64,000 nucleotides of DNA from Verrucomicrobiota bacterium (GCA_019247695.1 JAFBAP010000084.1:62001-126000); one strand, 5' to 3'; numbered from the stretch's first letter, positions 35,462-44,015 are shown. Notes: generated by a model from the sequence alone, not told the origin. Numbers and translations: made by a program.

Positions 35462-36223
35462 TCAGAGGACGGACATCATCCCGCCGTCAACGTACAGGAT
35501 TTGACCGTTGATAAACGAGGAGGCTTCGCTGCAGAAGAAAACGGCCGCACCGGCCAGCTCAGCGGGATAACCCCACCGCCGTGACGGCGTTCGGTCCTTC
35601 ACCCAGGCGTCGAACGCCGGGTGGTCGGCCAGCACCTGGGTCATTTCCGTGATGAAGTAGCCTGGGCCAACGGCGTTGATCTGGATGTTGAACTGCGCCC
35701 AGTCTGCACACATCGCCTTGGTCAACATTTTCAATCCTCCCTTGGCCGCAGTGTAAGGACCCGTCGTCGTCCGGCCGAAGTCGCTCATCAGTGAACAGAC
35801 ATTCACGATCTTGCCGGCGCGCCGGCTGATCATCCGTTTGGCCACTTCTCGCGACACGAGCATCGCGCTGGTAAGGTTCGTGTTGAGAACTTCCTGCCAA
35901 GTCGCAGCATCCACCTCGTCCAGTCGAACGCGACGCTGAATACCCGCGTTGTTCACCAGGCAATCGACGGGACCACTCGATTCCAATTCGGCCACGGCCG
36001 CGCGGACCCCGGATTCATCTGTTACGTCGAAAGCGGAGCCTCCTGCCGCCAGACCTTCGGAGCGCAGCTTGTCCACCGCCGTTTGCAGCTTGTCCGGATT
36101 GCGCCCGTTGAGGATGACCAAAGCACCGTGCCGGGCCAGACCACGGGCGAGTTCAAACCCCAGACCGCCGTTGGAACCCGTTATAAGGATGCGGCGCCCG
36201 GAAAGATCGAAAAGACCACCCAC
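35462..36223 (-). CDS. SDR family oxidoreductase (gluconate 5-dehydrogenase-like)
   Basis: About 253 residues from a GTG at 36223 (VGGLFDLSGRR). Longer upstream frames are Cys/Pro-rich and come from the tandem-repeat DNA there, so they are rejected. The SDR cofactor motif is ILITGSNGGLGFELARGLA, followed by NNAGIQRR. The catalytic Ser-Tyr-Lys is in NVCSLMSDFGR...YTAAKGGLK, and NAVGPGYFITEM follows. The closest known type is gluconate 5-dehydrogenase / 3-oxoacyl reductase-like, acting on sugar acids or ketones with NAD(P)H. The non-ATG start is the main uncertainty. Confidence 0.88.
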   Translation of the reverse strand: MGGLFDLSGRRILITGSNGGLGFELARGLARHGALVILNGRNPDKLQTAVDKLRSEGLAAGGSAFDVTDESGVRAAVAELESSGPVDCLVNNAGIQRRVRLDEVDAATWQEVLNTNLTSAMLVSREVAKRMISRRAGKIVNVCSLMSDFGRTTTGPYTAAKGGLKMLTKAMCADWAQFNIQINAVGPGYFITEMTQVLADHPAFDAWVKDRTPSRRWGYPAELAGAAVFFCSEASSFINGQILYVDGGMMSVL

Positions 36224-36305
36224 GGACAGAACAGAACATCCCCAGGGCGCGCCGACAACGTAGAAAAACGGAAACAGCCTGCCGGGTGCCGAGTCGAGTT
36301 CGGTC

Positions 36306-36476
36306 ACACGGCGGGCACAGCAGGTTTGGCGGGCGCAACGCAAGAGTTCACACGGCGAACACGGCGGGCACAGCGGGGTGGGCGGGCACAACGTAAGAGT
36401 TCACACGGCGAACACGGCGAGCCACGGCGACCACGGCGCGAAGAGGAGGAAAGGGTTCGGAGTTCGGAGTTCGGAG
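36306..36476 (+). repeat. Tandem 53-bp repeats plus GTTCGGA microrepeats
   Basis: Copies at 36306-36358 and 36359-36411 (53 bp, ~89% alike) start ACACGGCGGGCACAGC and end AGAGTTCACACGGCGA; a third, partial copy follows with CACGGCGA/CCACGGCG variants. At 36455-36476 an 8-bp motif (AGTTCGGA) is repeated about three times. The inverse motif (TCCGAACTCC) occurs at 40533-40571 near the second copy of the 36533 repeat. No gene is seen here. Confidence 0.75.
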
Positions 36477-36532
36477 CGGCAGCATGGGGGGTGGGTGCGA
36501 GTGTCGACGTTCGAGTTGCCGCCCGGTCCTCT

Positions 36533-36604
36533 TAATCTGCGTCAATCTGCGTAATCTGTGGATGTTTTCTCTTTTCTGCGTTCTCTGCGTGTTCTGCGGA
36601 TGAT
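36533..36604 (+). repeat. Dispersed ~73-bp repeat, copy 1
   Basis: Contains AATCTGCGTAATCTGTGGAT, TTTTCTGCGTTCTC and GTTCTGCGGATGAT. It is ~90% identical to 40408-40481, in the same orientation. It lies immediately upstream of the truncated dienelactone hydrolase, at the point where the missing N-terminus would be encoded. Confidence 0.85.
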
Positions 36605-36618
36605 TTAATCTTCTCGCC

Positions 36619-37197
36619 GTGATCGCCATGCCTCTCGCTGCGGCCGTGGACGTGTACGGTGACGGTAAGACAACGACCAACCCGGAAGAGGCTCGGGCAC
36701 TTTCGGGACAACTCTACGGCAAACCGCTAATGGCGGAACGAGCGCAGCTCGGCCTCGATCAACTGCAGCAGTCCGGCCTGGCCGATGAATCCCGGCTCGC
36801 CGCGATCGGTTTCTGTTTTGGCGGCGCGGTCAGCCAGGCCCTGGTTTATACCGGTGCTCCCCTCAAAGCGATCGTTGCTTTCCACGCAGCGCTGATTCCG
36901 GCCCCGGCCGGTGCTGGCGAAAAGGTCCGAGCCCAATTTCTCGTGCTGCACGGCGGGGCTGATCCGATGGTCAAGAGTGATCAGGTGGATGCTTTCCTGA
37001 AATCTCTGAACCAGGAGAAACTGCAGTGCGAATTCATCATCTACTCGGGAGCCGTTCACGCCTTTACCAACCCTGATGCTGAAAAGGCTCGCGCCGCCGG
37101 CTTGCAAGGAGTCGGGTACAACGCGGAAGTGGCGCAACGAGCCTGGGATCGGATGCAAAGCTTCTTTCGGGATCTATTCAGCGGTTCAGAAAGCTGA
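36619..37197 (+). CDS. Dienelactone hydrolase family protein, N-terminally truncated
   Basis: 192 codons (GTG at 36619, ATG at 36628); the family usually has 235-280 residues. The visible part begins at the strand normally read as (G)YVALAVDMYGxGK: here ALAAAVDVYGDGKTT-like, so the first ~60-70 residues, including strands 1-3, are missing. The triad is intact: Cys in IGFCFGGAV, Asp in LHGGADPMV and His in GAVHAFTNP. Upstream DNA is repeat 36533-36604. The gene is therefore probably a 5'-deleted remnant, although the remaining frame is open and unmutated. Confidence 0.75.
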   Translation: MIAMPLAAAVDVYGDGKTTTNPEEARALSGQLYGKPLMAERAQLGLDQLQQSGLADESRLAAIGFCFGGAVSQALVYTGAPLKAIVAFHAALIPAPAGAGEKVRAQFLVLHGGADPMVKSDQVDAFLKSLNQEKLQCEFIIYSGAVHAFTNPDAEKARAAGLQGVGYNAEVAQRAWDRMQSFFRDLFSGSES

Positions 37198-37571
37198 GTT
37201 CCGCCTTCGCGTCGCCGCTGCGATGGGTTGGAGCTGTTGCAGGCTGCCCTGCCGTTCCTCCGGACCCATGCGTTCGGCCGAGCGGGCCGGAGATCGATTG
37301 TTGAGAGCGGGCCGGAAGGGAGTTGGCGCAGGCAATTCATCCGCTTGACTCAAGGCGTCCGGACCTGTACAACGCCGGGCGCCCTTGCATCCGTTCCTCG
37401 TTGCCAATCATGTTTTGCCGGATCCTGCCTCAGAAAAGGATTGCGCCTCCGCCCGCCCCGCGCCTTACCGGGGGACGCGGCTGGGAGGCTCAGGCGGGCG
37501 CGGTCCGGCGCGCACGAGCCCTGGTCCTTTAGTTCCATTTACCTCCGGGCCCATTCCGTTCACCCTACCTT
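37198..37571. other. Intergenic region without a recognised gene
   Basis: No frame has domain-like character; the open frames are Arg/Pro/Ser-rich and low in hydrophobic residues. It may contain the promoter for the genes to its right. Confidence 0.3.
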
Positions 37572-37736
37572 ATGGACACAGCCACCTACGCAGCCGTCGC
37601 GGTGCTCCCGCAAAACCTCCGGAACACTGCCCAACCCGTCATCCCCGAAACGGAGTTCGTTCCCCTGAGCTGGTCCTACATCAATGCGGCGTGGCTGTAC
37701 CGGTTTGAGACGACGGGCTCCTGCAATGACGTCTAA
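37572..37736 (+). CDS. Possible small protein of 54 residues
   Basis: An ATG-to-TAA frame: MDTATYAAVAVLPQNL at the start and LSWSYINAAWLYRFET near the end. Composition is protein-like (aromatic and hydrophobic residues at regular spacing) unlike nearby shadow frames, but there is no ribosome-binding site and no known family. It stands ~220 bp before nasA and could also be a gene fragment. Confidence 0.25.
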   Translation: MDTATYAAVAVLPQNLRNTAQPVIPETEFVPLSWSYINAAWLYRFETTGSCNDV

Positions 37737-37958
37737 GGCTCCGGCGGCACCGGCATCGTGCAGTCAGGCGCAAGCTGGCCGGCGACCGGCCGGGTGACGG
37801 GGAGAACGCTCCGGCCGTGACTGCAACGGATCCGGATTGAAATGAGCGGATCGGGCCCGGCAGCTTCCGCCGGCCCAGGTTAAGTCGTTGTCCTGCTTCA
37901 GCGGCACAGAAGCTGCTTTTTCTCTCGGCCTGCTTCCAAGCCTTTTTCTCGCGAAATT

Positions 37959-40388
37959 ATGGACACCGTTAGCCAATCTCCCCGCTCCGCACGGACCGTT
38001 TGCCCGTACTGCGGGGTGGGTTGCGGCATGATCCTGCACGTCGAGGGCAACACGATCGTCAAGGTCGAGGGTGATAAGGATCACCCAGCCAATTACGGCA
38101 AGCTTTGCAGCAAAGGGGCAAATTGCGCTCCCAACGTACAAGCGGCGGACCGTCTGGCTTACGCCCACTTACGGCCCACGCGCCAGGCACCCCTGGCCAA
38201 GGTGCCTCTGGATGACGCCGTTCAGGAAACCGGCCGGCGTTTGCGCACGCTCGTGGAGACCCACGGCCCCGATTCCGTCGCGATTTATGCATCCGGACAA
38301 CTGGCCACCGAAGCCCAGTACCTCGCCAATAAGCTGGCGAAAGGCTTTATCGGTACTAATAACATAGAGGCCAACTCGCGCTTGTGCATGGCAAGCGCCG
38401 CCAGCGGCTACAAGTTGTCCTTCGGCGCGGACGGCCCGCCCGGGTCCTACCAGGACTTTGAACAAACCGGGTGCTTCTTCGTCATCGGATCGAACATGGC
38501 CGAATGCCATCCGATCTTGTTCATTCGCCTGCTTGCCGCAAAAAAGAAAACCGGCGCGAAGCTCATCGTGGTCGACCCGCGCCGGACGCCGACGGCTGAC
38601 CGGGCGGACCTTTACCTGCCGATTGAGCCCGGGACTGACCTGGCCTTCCTAAACGGTTTGCTCCACCTCATGGTCGAAAACGGCCACGTCGACCTGGATT
38701 TCATCGAGCGATACACCGAAGGCTGGGCAGGCATGCCCGAATTTCTTGAGTCGTACACGCCGGCCCGGGTTTCAGAGTTAACGGGCCTGCGGGAGGACGA
38801 TATCCGCACCGCGGCGAGATGGATGGGGGAATCGAACGAGTTGGTCAGCCTATGGACCATGGGCCTTAACCAGAGCACGCAGGGCACATGGAGCAATAAC
38901 GCCATTTGCAACCTGCACCTGGCGACGGGAAAAATCTGCCGCCCGGGCAGCGGTCCCTTCTCCCTTACCGGCCAGCCGAACGCCATGGGGGGGCGCGAGA
39001 TGGGTTACCTGAACAATGGTTTACCCGGCCAGCGCTCGGTCCTGAGCCGGTCCGACCGGGCCTTCATGGAGACGTTCTGGGACCGGCCGGCCGGCTTCAT
39101 CGGCCCTGAGCCCGGCCCGGACGCGGTCCAGATGTTCAAGCGGCTTAAGGAGGGCCGGATCAAAGCCGTTTGGATCATCTGCACGAATCCCGTGGCCTCC
39201 ATGCCGCGCCGGGCAGGGGTGATCGAGGCGTTGCAAACGGCGGAACTCGTCATTGTTCAGGACGCTTATCATCCGACAGAGACGACCCCGTACGCCGATA
39301 TCCTGTTGCCGGGCGCCCTCTGGGCGGAAGCTGAAGGCGTGATGATCAACTCCGAACGGAACGTTACCCTGATGGAGAAGGCCGTTAATCCACCGGGTGA
39401 CGCGTGCGCTGACTGGGCCCTGATCGCCCGCGTGGCGCAGGCCATGGGTTACGGTCCTGCCTTCGATTTCGGCCGCGCCTCTGACGTGTTCGACGAGATG
39501 CGGCAACTGGATAACCCTCAGACCGGGTATGACCTGCGCGGAATGAGCTACGACCGGCTCCGGGACGACGGCTCGTTGCAGTGGCCGTGCGGTCCGGGCG
39601 GCAATAACCGAAACCCGATCCGCTATCTCGCGCCGGATACCGCCGGGACGGGAAGACCGGCCATCCGTTTTGGGACCGAGTCAGGCCGAGCCCGGTTTTT
39701 TGCGCGCCCGCACCTGGCGCCCGCTGAGCTGCCTGACGAGGAGTTTCCTTTGGTTCTGACGACCGGCCGTTGCCCCCACCAGTGGCACACCATGACAAAG
39801 ACCGGCAAGGTGGCGGCGCTTAACCGGCTCAACCCGGGGCCTTTCCTCGAACTGCACCCCGAAGATGCTGCAGCGCTCGGGATCAAGGAGGGCGACGCCG
39901 TTGAGGTGCGGTCCCGGCGCGGCCGGGCCGTCTACCCGGCCCGGGTTACCGAGCGTATTCGCCCGGGCTGCTGCTTTGCGCCGTTTCATTGGAACGACTT
40001 GTTCGGTGACAACCTCGCCATCAACGAGGCCACCAACGAAGCGGTTGACCCGATCTCCAAACAACCCGAGTTCAAGTTCTGCGCCGTCAAAGTTGTAAAG
40101 GTCGCGGATGCACTGCGCCCTGAGTCCACGGAGAAGGTCGGGCCGGCGTTGGAGACGTTTGCGTTGGAAAATGCCTTGGCGGGGTTGCGGGAAGGTTGGC
40201 CGCTCGACCTCGAGCAGAAAGAGTACCTGCACGGGTTGGTGGCAGGCTTGGTCGCTTCAGGCCGCAGTTCGCCCGCGTTGGGCGCGGGTCTCCCGGCCGC
40301 GCCCGGATTCAACCCCTGCCAGCAGGCGTGGGTCAATGGCTTGCTCGCAGGCGCATTCTCACAAGCATCCGCCGAACACGCAGGTTGA
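37959..40388 (+). CDS. nasA: Assimilatory nitrate reductase catalytic subunit (molybdopterin oxidoreductase)
   Basis: 809 residues. The N-terminal [4Fe-4S] ligands are VCPYCGVGC plus GKLCSKG (four Cys). The Mo ligand is Cys in EANSRLCMASA. Pterin-binding blocks include IGSNMAECHPILF, VVDPRRTPTADRADLYLP, NPVASMPRR, DAYHPTETTPYADILLPGA and LTTGRCPHQWHTMTKTG. It reduces nitrate to nitrite in the cytoplasm for assimilation. After the molybdopterin dinucleotide domain, the last ~70 residues (EKEYLHGLV-like helix, CQQAWVNGLLAGAFS) look like the linker that precedes a flavodoxin/CysJ module in fused enzymes, but the protein stops there. No nitrite reductase or nitrate transporter gene is in the window. 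Confidence 0.9.
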   Translation: MDTVSQSPRSARTVCPYCGVGCGMILHVEGNTIVKVEGDKDHPANYGKLCSKGANCAPNVQAADRLAYAHLRPTRQAPLAKVPLDDAVQETGRRLRTLVETHGPDSVAIYASGQLATEAQYLANKLAKGFIGTNNIEANSRLCMASAASGYKLSFGADGPPGSYQDFEQTGCFFVIGSNMAECHPILFIRLLAAKKKTGAKLIVVDPRRTPTADRADLYLPIEPGTDLAFLNGLLHLMVENGHVDLDFIERYTEGWAGMPEFLESYTPARVSELTGLREDDIRTAARWMGESNELVSLWTMGLNQSTQGTWSNNAICNLHLATGKICRPGSGPFSLTGQPNAMGGREMGYLNNGLPGQRSVLSRSDRAFMETFWDRPAGFIGPEPGPDAVQMFKRLKEGRIKAVWIICTNPVASMPRRAGVIEALQTAELVIVQDAYHPTETTPYADILLPGALWAEAEGVMINSERNVTLMEKAVNPPGDACADWALIARVAQAMGYGPAFDFGRASDVFDEMRQLDNPQTGYDLRGMSYDRLRDDGSLQWPCGPGGNNRNPIRYLAPDTAGTGRPAIRFGTESGRARFFARPHLAPAELPDEEFPLVLTTGRCPHQWHTMTKTGKVAALNRLNPGPFLELHPEDAAALGIKEGDAVEVRSRRGRAVYPARVTERIRPGCCFAPFHWNDLFGDNLAINEATNEAVDPISKQPEFKFCAVKVVKVADALRPESTEKVGPALETFALENALAGLREGWPLDLEQKEYLHGLVAGLVASGRSSPALGAGLPAAPGFNPCQQAWVNGLLAGAFSQASAEHAG

Positions 40389-40407
40389 GCAGGCCGCCGT
40401 CCGATTA

Positions 40408-40481
40408 TAATCTGTGTCAATCTGTGTAATCTGTGGATGTTTTCTCTCTTTCTGCGTTCTTCTGCGTGTTCTGCGGATGAT
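40408..40481 (+). repeat. Dispersed ~73-bp repeat, copy 2
   Basis: Contains AATCTGTGTAATCTGTGGAT, TTTCTGCGTTCTTC and GTTCTGCGGATGAT, matching 36533-36604. It begins 20 bp after the stop of nasA. The AT-rich inverted microrepeat TCCGAACTCCAAACTCCGAA follows at ~40533-40571. Confidence 0.85.
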
Positions 40482-40576
40482 CCTGTCTTCCCGCAGTGTT
40501 CCGCCGAAAGATTGGATCCGGTTATAGGGCGTCTCCGAACTCCAAACTCCGAATGCCGAACCCCGAACTCTCTCCT

Positions 40577-41050
40577 CTACCCCACGCTCCAGCGCGCAAT
40601 CGACGCCAACCCTTGTCCCTGGCTGAGATCGGGCCGGATCACCAGCTCCAGCGCACGCACTTCGTGCAAATCCACCCGGAAATCTTCAACCTCCGTGGTG
40701 GCATTATCCGGATTGAAGTTCCATTGCTGCCGCACGATCAGGTGATAAGGTCCGGCGCGATCCGGGGCCCAGCTTAAGGTGAACTCCTGGGCTCGCTGCA
40801 ACCTCGGCTCGACGAATTCAAGATGGATGCGCCGGAGCGCGACCGGTTCATCGAAGTACAGCCTGATAGTTTGCTGTCCTTTGCTGGCCGCTCGCCATCC
40901 GGATTGCCCGCCGGGCCGGAACGCGAGTTCGATCGGATGGGCGGGATCTTCGGACGTCATTTCCACTTGAGCGATGGTTTCCAAGTCTAACCATCCTTCA
41001 GCAGCCTCCGGCGGATTGGGTCCGCCGCTCTCTCCTACAATCTTTCTCAT
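40577..41050 (-). CDS. Discoidin (F5/8 type C)-like carbohydrate-binding protein
   Basis: 157 residues, no signal peptide. From residue ~20 it reads as a beta-sandwich: LDLETIAQVEMTSED, IRLYFDEPVALRRIHLEFVE, EFTLSWAPDRAGPYHLIVRQ, VEDFRVDLHEVRALELVIRP. That order (a departure from a reference, IHLEF strand, then LELVI-x-P at the end) matches small F5/8 type C-like proteins annotated as carbohydrate-binding in other bacteria. Ligand and role are unknown. It is oriented opposite to nasA; the stop falls in repeat-derived DNA. Confidence 0.7.
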   Translation of the reverse strand: MRKIVGESGGPNPPEAAEGWLDLETIAQVEMTSEDPAHPIELAFRPGGQSGWRAASKGQQTIRLYFDEPVALRRIHLEFVEPRLQRAQEFTLSWAPDRAGPYHLIVRQQWNFNPDNATTEVEDFRVDLHEVRALELVIRPDLSQGQGLASIARWSVG

Positions 41051-41213
41051 AGATAATAAGAAAAGATGCGTTCCAAGCTTTGTTCCCTCAACCGGAAAGA
41101 AATGACGAAACCTCGGCCCGACTATGCCGGGCCGGAGCGGTTGCTCACCTGCAGCCCGCCGGACCGAGCGTCCTTAAATGGCAAGTGGTCGTTTTCGGTG
41201 TAGGTTCGGAGGC

Positions 41214-41594
41214 ATGGAAGCCGCCACCTACACCCTCGAGGATGTGCGCCGGGATTTTTATGCCCTCAAGGCCGTCGTCGATCAGACCGATGTACGCCTG
41301 ATTCCGGAAGCCATTTTGGCCAACGGGATTTGCCAGTCGCTGCACGCCGGGCTGGAAACCAAGGTGAGAACCCTTCCGGACGGCCAGGGAGAAGGCGCGT
41401 CGGATTGGCGGATGAGTTTTTTGCACGAAATGAACGCCTTCGTATCGGGTTACAGCACTGCGGTCCGCACCGGCACCCGTGGTGAATCGGCCAGCGCGCT
41501 CCTGAACAGCGCAAGGCATCACTTGGCCAGAGCAGGGCAGGTGCTACCCCCCAAGAGCGCGGGCACAGGTCGCTACCTGGGCGAGCCCGACTGA
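41214..41594 (+). CDS. Hypothetical protein
   Basis: About 126 residues from the ATG at 41214 (MEAATYTLEDVRRDFYAL); an ATG at 41178 adds 12 basic residues. It is mostly helical and amphipathic (LIPEAILANGICQSLHAGLE, MSFLHEMNAFVSGYSTAV, LLNSARHHLARAGQ), with no signal or membrane segment. I do not recognise a family. Its end overlaps the receiver-domain gene tail-to-tail by 22 bp. Confidence 0.55.
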   Translation: MEAATYTLEDVRRDFYALKAVVDQTDVRLIPEAILANGICQSLHAGLETKVRTLPDGQGEGASDWRMSFLHEMNAFVSGYSTAVRTGTRGESASALLNSARHHLARAGQVLPPKSAGTGRYLGEPD

Positions 41595-42028
41595 GCGGGC
41601 CACCCGCTACCGGGTTCGTGGCACTTGTAGGTCACCACCCCAGGACAAGGCTCCACGAGCCGGCGAACGGCGAAGCGTAACGCCTCGACTGTAAATGGCT
41701 TCGGTAACATCGCGCAACGCGGACCGAGTGGACTCGGCGGACGATGGGCCGTCACCAGGAGGACCGGGGTCTCCGGCGCGGTCACCCGTACACGCCGAGC
41801 CAACTCCAGACCGTCCCATCCGCCGGGCATCACCCCCTCAGTTATGACTGCTCGCACCCGGGGACCTTCGCGCAAAAAGAGTCCCCAGCCCTCTTCGGCG
41901 GTTGACGCCGTCAGAACGTCGTACCCTTCAGCGCGCAGCGCTGCCACGATGTACTCCGCCGTGAAAGATTCTGCCCCCACGACGAGCAGTGATCCTTTCC
42001 GATCCTCCATTGCGTTGGTGCCCGGCAT
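41573..42028 (-). CDS. Degenerate response-regulator receiver domain protein
   Basis: About 151 residues from the ATG at 42028. The CheY-like fold can be followed: LLVVGAESFTAEYIVAALRA, YDVLTASTAEEGWGLF, VRAVITEGVMPGGWDGLELA, PVLLVTAHRP, MLPKPFTVEALRFAV. The phosphoacceptor Asp expected in 'ITDxxMP' is Glu (ITEGVMP), and the first acidic pair is Ala-Glu; the Thr (VTAH) and Lys (KPF) sites are kept. It thus probably cannot be phosphorylated in the normal way. No output domain; no histidine kinase nearby. Confidence 0.75.
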   Translation of the reverse strand: MPGTNAMEDRKGSLLVVGAESFTAEYIVAALRAEGYDVLTASTAEEGWGLFLREGPRVRAVITEGVMPGGWDGLELARRVRVTAPETPVLLVTAHRPPSPLGPRCAMLPKPFTVEALRFAVRRLVEPCPGVVTYKCHEPGSGWPAQSGSPR

Positions 42029-42180
42029 TTTGCGGCTTATGATCGGCTGGCGGTCACCCGGGTTTAACCGGGAATAAAGGCTGTAGTCGCACCATCTCAT
42101 AACGTAGGCCCGCGTCTGCGGCGCACAGTGTGCGGCACGTGGTGCCTACGCCTTGATTCCTGAATGAATCTACCTCCATC

Positions 42181-42762
42181 ATGAGAAAACCTGTTTCCTC
42201 TTTCCGGACGTTGACGACCATGATCCTGGCCGTTATCTGCGGCTTCCTGTTCAACTCCCGGGCCCAAGAACCTGCCACGGCGGGAAAGAACGTCATCGTA
42301 AGGCTGATCGGGCCGGGGGGCGTACTTACCGGGCCCGTCGCCGTCCCGAAGGTCGAGAAGAGTGACGCCGAGTGGCGCAAGCAACTTACCCCGGAACAAT
42401 ACCAGATTGCACGCGGTTCGGGCACCGAACCGGCATTTTGCGGGACGCTGCTCGATAACCATCGTGACGGCATTTATCATTGCGTCTGCTGCGGACTCCC
42501 GCTGTTCGCTTCCGACGCGAAGTTCAATTCGGGGACCGGCTGGCCGAGTTTCTTCCGGCCGATTGCCAAGGAGAATATTGTCACCCACGAGGACGACAGT
42601 TACGGCATGCATCGCACGGAGATCCTTTGTGCGCGCTGCGGGGCCCACTTGGGCCATGTTTTTGATGACGGCCCCGAGCCCACCGGGTTGCGTTTCTGCC
42701 TCAACTCCGCCGTCCTGACCTTCGTGGACCAAGGAAGGGAAGTCGCGCAAGCGAGTAAGTGA
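42181..42762 (+). CDS. msrB: Peptide-methionine (R)-S-oxide reductase, exported
   Basis: 193 residues with a signal peptide ([18 protein letters not shown], cut near residue 28). The MsrB domain starts at [20 protein letters not shown]. It has the zinc-binding pairs CVCC and CARCG, the [11 protein letters not shown] motif, and the catalytic Cys in [11 protein letters not shown]. It reduces methionine-R-sulfoxide in exported proteins; its reductant must be delivered in the periplasm. A 60-residue Gly/Val-rich stretch before the domain is additional to the family core. Confidence 0.95.
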   Translation: MRKPVSSFRTLTTMILAVICGFLFNSRAQEPATAGKNVIVRLIGPGGVLTGPVAVPKVEKSDAEWRKQLTPEQYQIARGSGTEPAFCGTLLDNHRDGIYHCVCCGLPLFASDAKFNSGTGWPSFFRPIAKENIVTHEDDSYGMHRTEILCARCGAHLGHVFDDGPEPTGLRFCLNSAVLTFVDQGREVAQASK

Positions 42763-43088
42763 GCGCGTTGTTTCCGTACCGTCCAACCACGGTGCGCCCC
42801 GACTCGCTGCAAACATTCGGAGGGGGTGTGGAGGGGTTCCTGTGGTGGTGCCGGACCTCCAAAATAGGCGGGTCCATTAAGATTTCCATACTTTCACGAC
42901 CAACACGGATTTTGAGGACAGCCCGCGCCCATAACCCTTATTGCCCGCAGCATCGCTCTGACTTAAAGAACTAGCGGCGTGAAGTTGATCCGGAGTCGTA
43001 TCTGCCTGTTCGTTGTGCCGAGCAGGCGGATCCCTGACTCTGCAGGGCACTTCGGCCGGGTAACTGAACACCCCGGTCAAACAATCGT
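42763..43088. other. Intergenic region without a recognised gene
   Basis: No gene-like frame; only a G-rich stretch at ~42830. Includes the upstream region of the DUF4352 protein, whose start is uncertain. Confidence 0.3.
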
Positions 43089-44015
43089 GTGGTTAAAGTA
43101 GAAGTGGGGGTTAATAGGCTGGTGGAAGTAGAAGTTGGCGAGGAAACGAGGGGCGCGCTCAAGTGTCCCGACGCTACGGACGGAATTAAATCAGGGCACC
43201 CCGCCCAACTGCTGCACGCAGATCGACAACTGCCCGGGGTCGTGAACGGCGCCACTCGTGAGTTGGCGCTCACGGAGACGAAATTGCAGCATCTCGCCGT
43301 GTTATGCTCGTTGCGGGAGCGCAACCTCATCAGTGATCGGGCGTTCCTGATCCAAAGGCGGATGCTGTATCGGGCTTGCCTGCCGCCTGCACCCCTGCCA
43401 CCGTCCTCCTTCGAGAAGTTGCCCTCGGTTGATCGGCGTTGGTGGTTGAAGTCCCTCGGTATCGTCTTGCTGCTCACGGCCGCCCTGGGAATTGTCAGAT
43501 TCCGGACGTGGCAACCGGCGAATCACCGCGCCGCCCCAGCCAAGGCTCGTTCCGAACCCGCTGCGGCAATTGCTTCTCACCCGGAGGATAATTATACGCT
43601 CGGCACGGCATTTCGACTCGGGTTGTATACCTACACCGTTGCCGGGACCCAGACCGCGACCACCCTCGGGGGCCAGTTCAAACCGGTCAGCGCGGCCCCG
43701 GGTGCAGAGTTCCTCGTCGTGACCTTCACGGTCCGGAACGATTCGATCCGAGTCCGAGAACTGTCGACCGCAGATCTGAAAATCGAAGACGCGAACGGAG
43801 TATCCTACGGGCCGTCGCGGCCTGCCTCGGCGGTGCTGCGCCCTTCAACCGAAGGGAGCGATTCCTGGCTGACCGATATTGAGCCCGGCGTCACGAAAGT
43901 GATGGCCATCGCGTTCGAGGTCCCGGAGACTTCGCTTAAAACGCCGTTGAACCTGATCGTTCCGGAGCAAGGCCCGATCGCGAGCCGCGAAGCCTCGGTC
44001 ACCTTGCAGCTTTGA
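43089..44015 (+). CDS. SHOCT-like / DUF4352 membrane protein, paralogue 1
   Basis: 308 codons if started at the GTG 43089; the first ~60 residues are doubtful. LCSLRERNLISDRAFLIQRRM (~75-95) is a SHOCT-like helical hairpin, followed by one transmembrane helix (LGIVLLLTAALGIVRF, ~125-140) and an extracytoplasmic DUF4352 Ig-like domain: YTLGTAFRLGLYTYTVAGTQ, PGAEFLVVTFTVRNDSIRVR and LKIEDANGVSY. Such proteins are found in pairs or larger families; role unknown. It is paralogous to 61106-61996, with the same order of parts and near-identical strands. Confidence 0.75.
   Translation: MVKVEVGVNRLVEVEVGEETRGALKCPDATDGIKSGHPAQLLHADRQLPGVVNGATRELALTETKLQHLAVLCSLRERNLISDRAFLIQRRMLYRACLPPAPLPPSSFEKLPSVDRRWWLKSLGIVLLLTAALGIVRFRTWQPANHRAAPAKARSEPAAAIASHPEDNYTLGTAFRLGLYTYTVAGTQTATTLGGQFKPVSAAPGAEFLVVTFTVRNDSIRVRELSTADLKIEDANGVSYGPSRPASAVLRPSTEGSDSWLTDIEPGVTKVMAIAFEVPETSLKTPLNLIVPEQGPIASREASVTLQL

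Noticed and set aside
36224..36391. N-terminal extension of the SDR gene
   Set aside because: It translates the tandem-repeat DNA into a Cys/Pro-rich stretch not found in SDR proteins.
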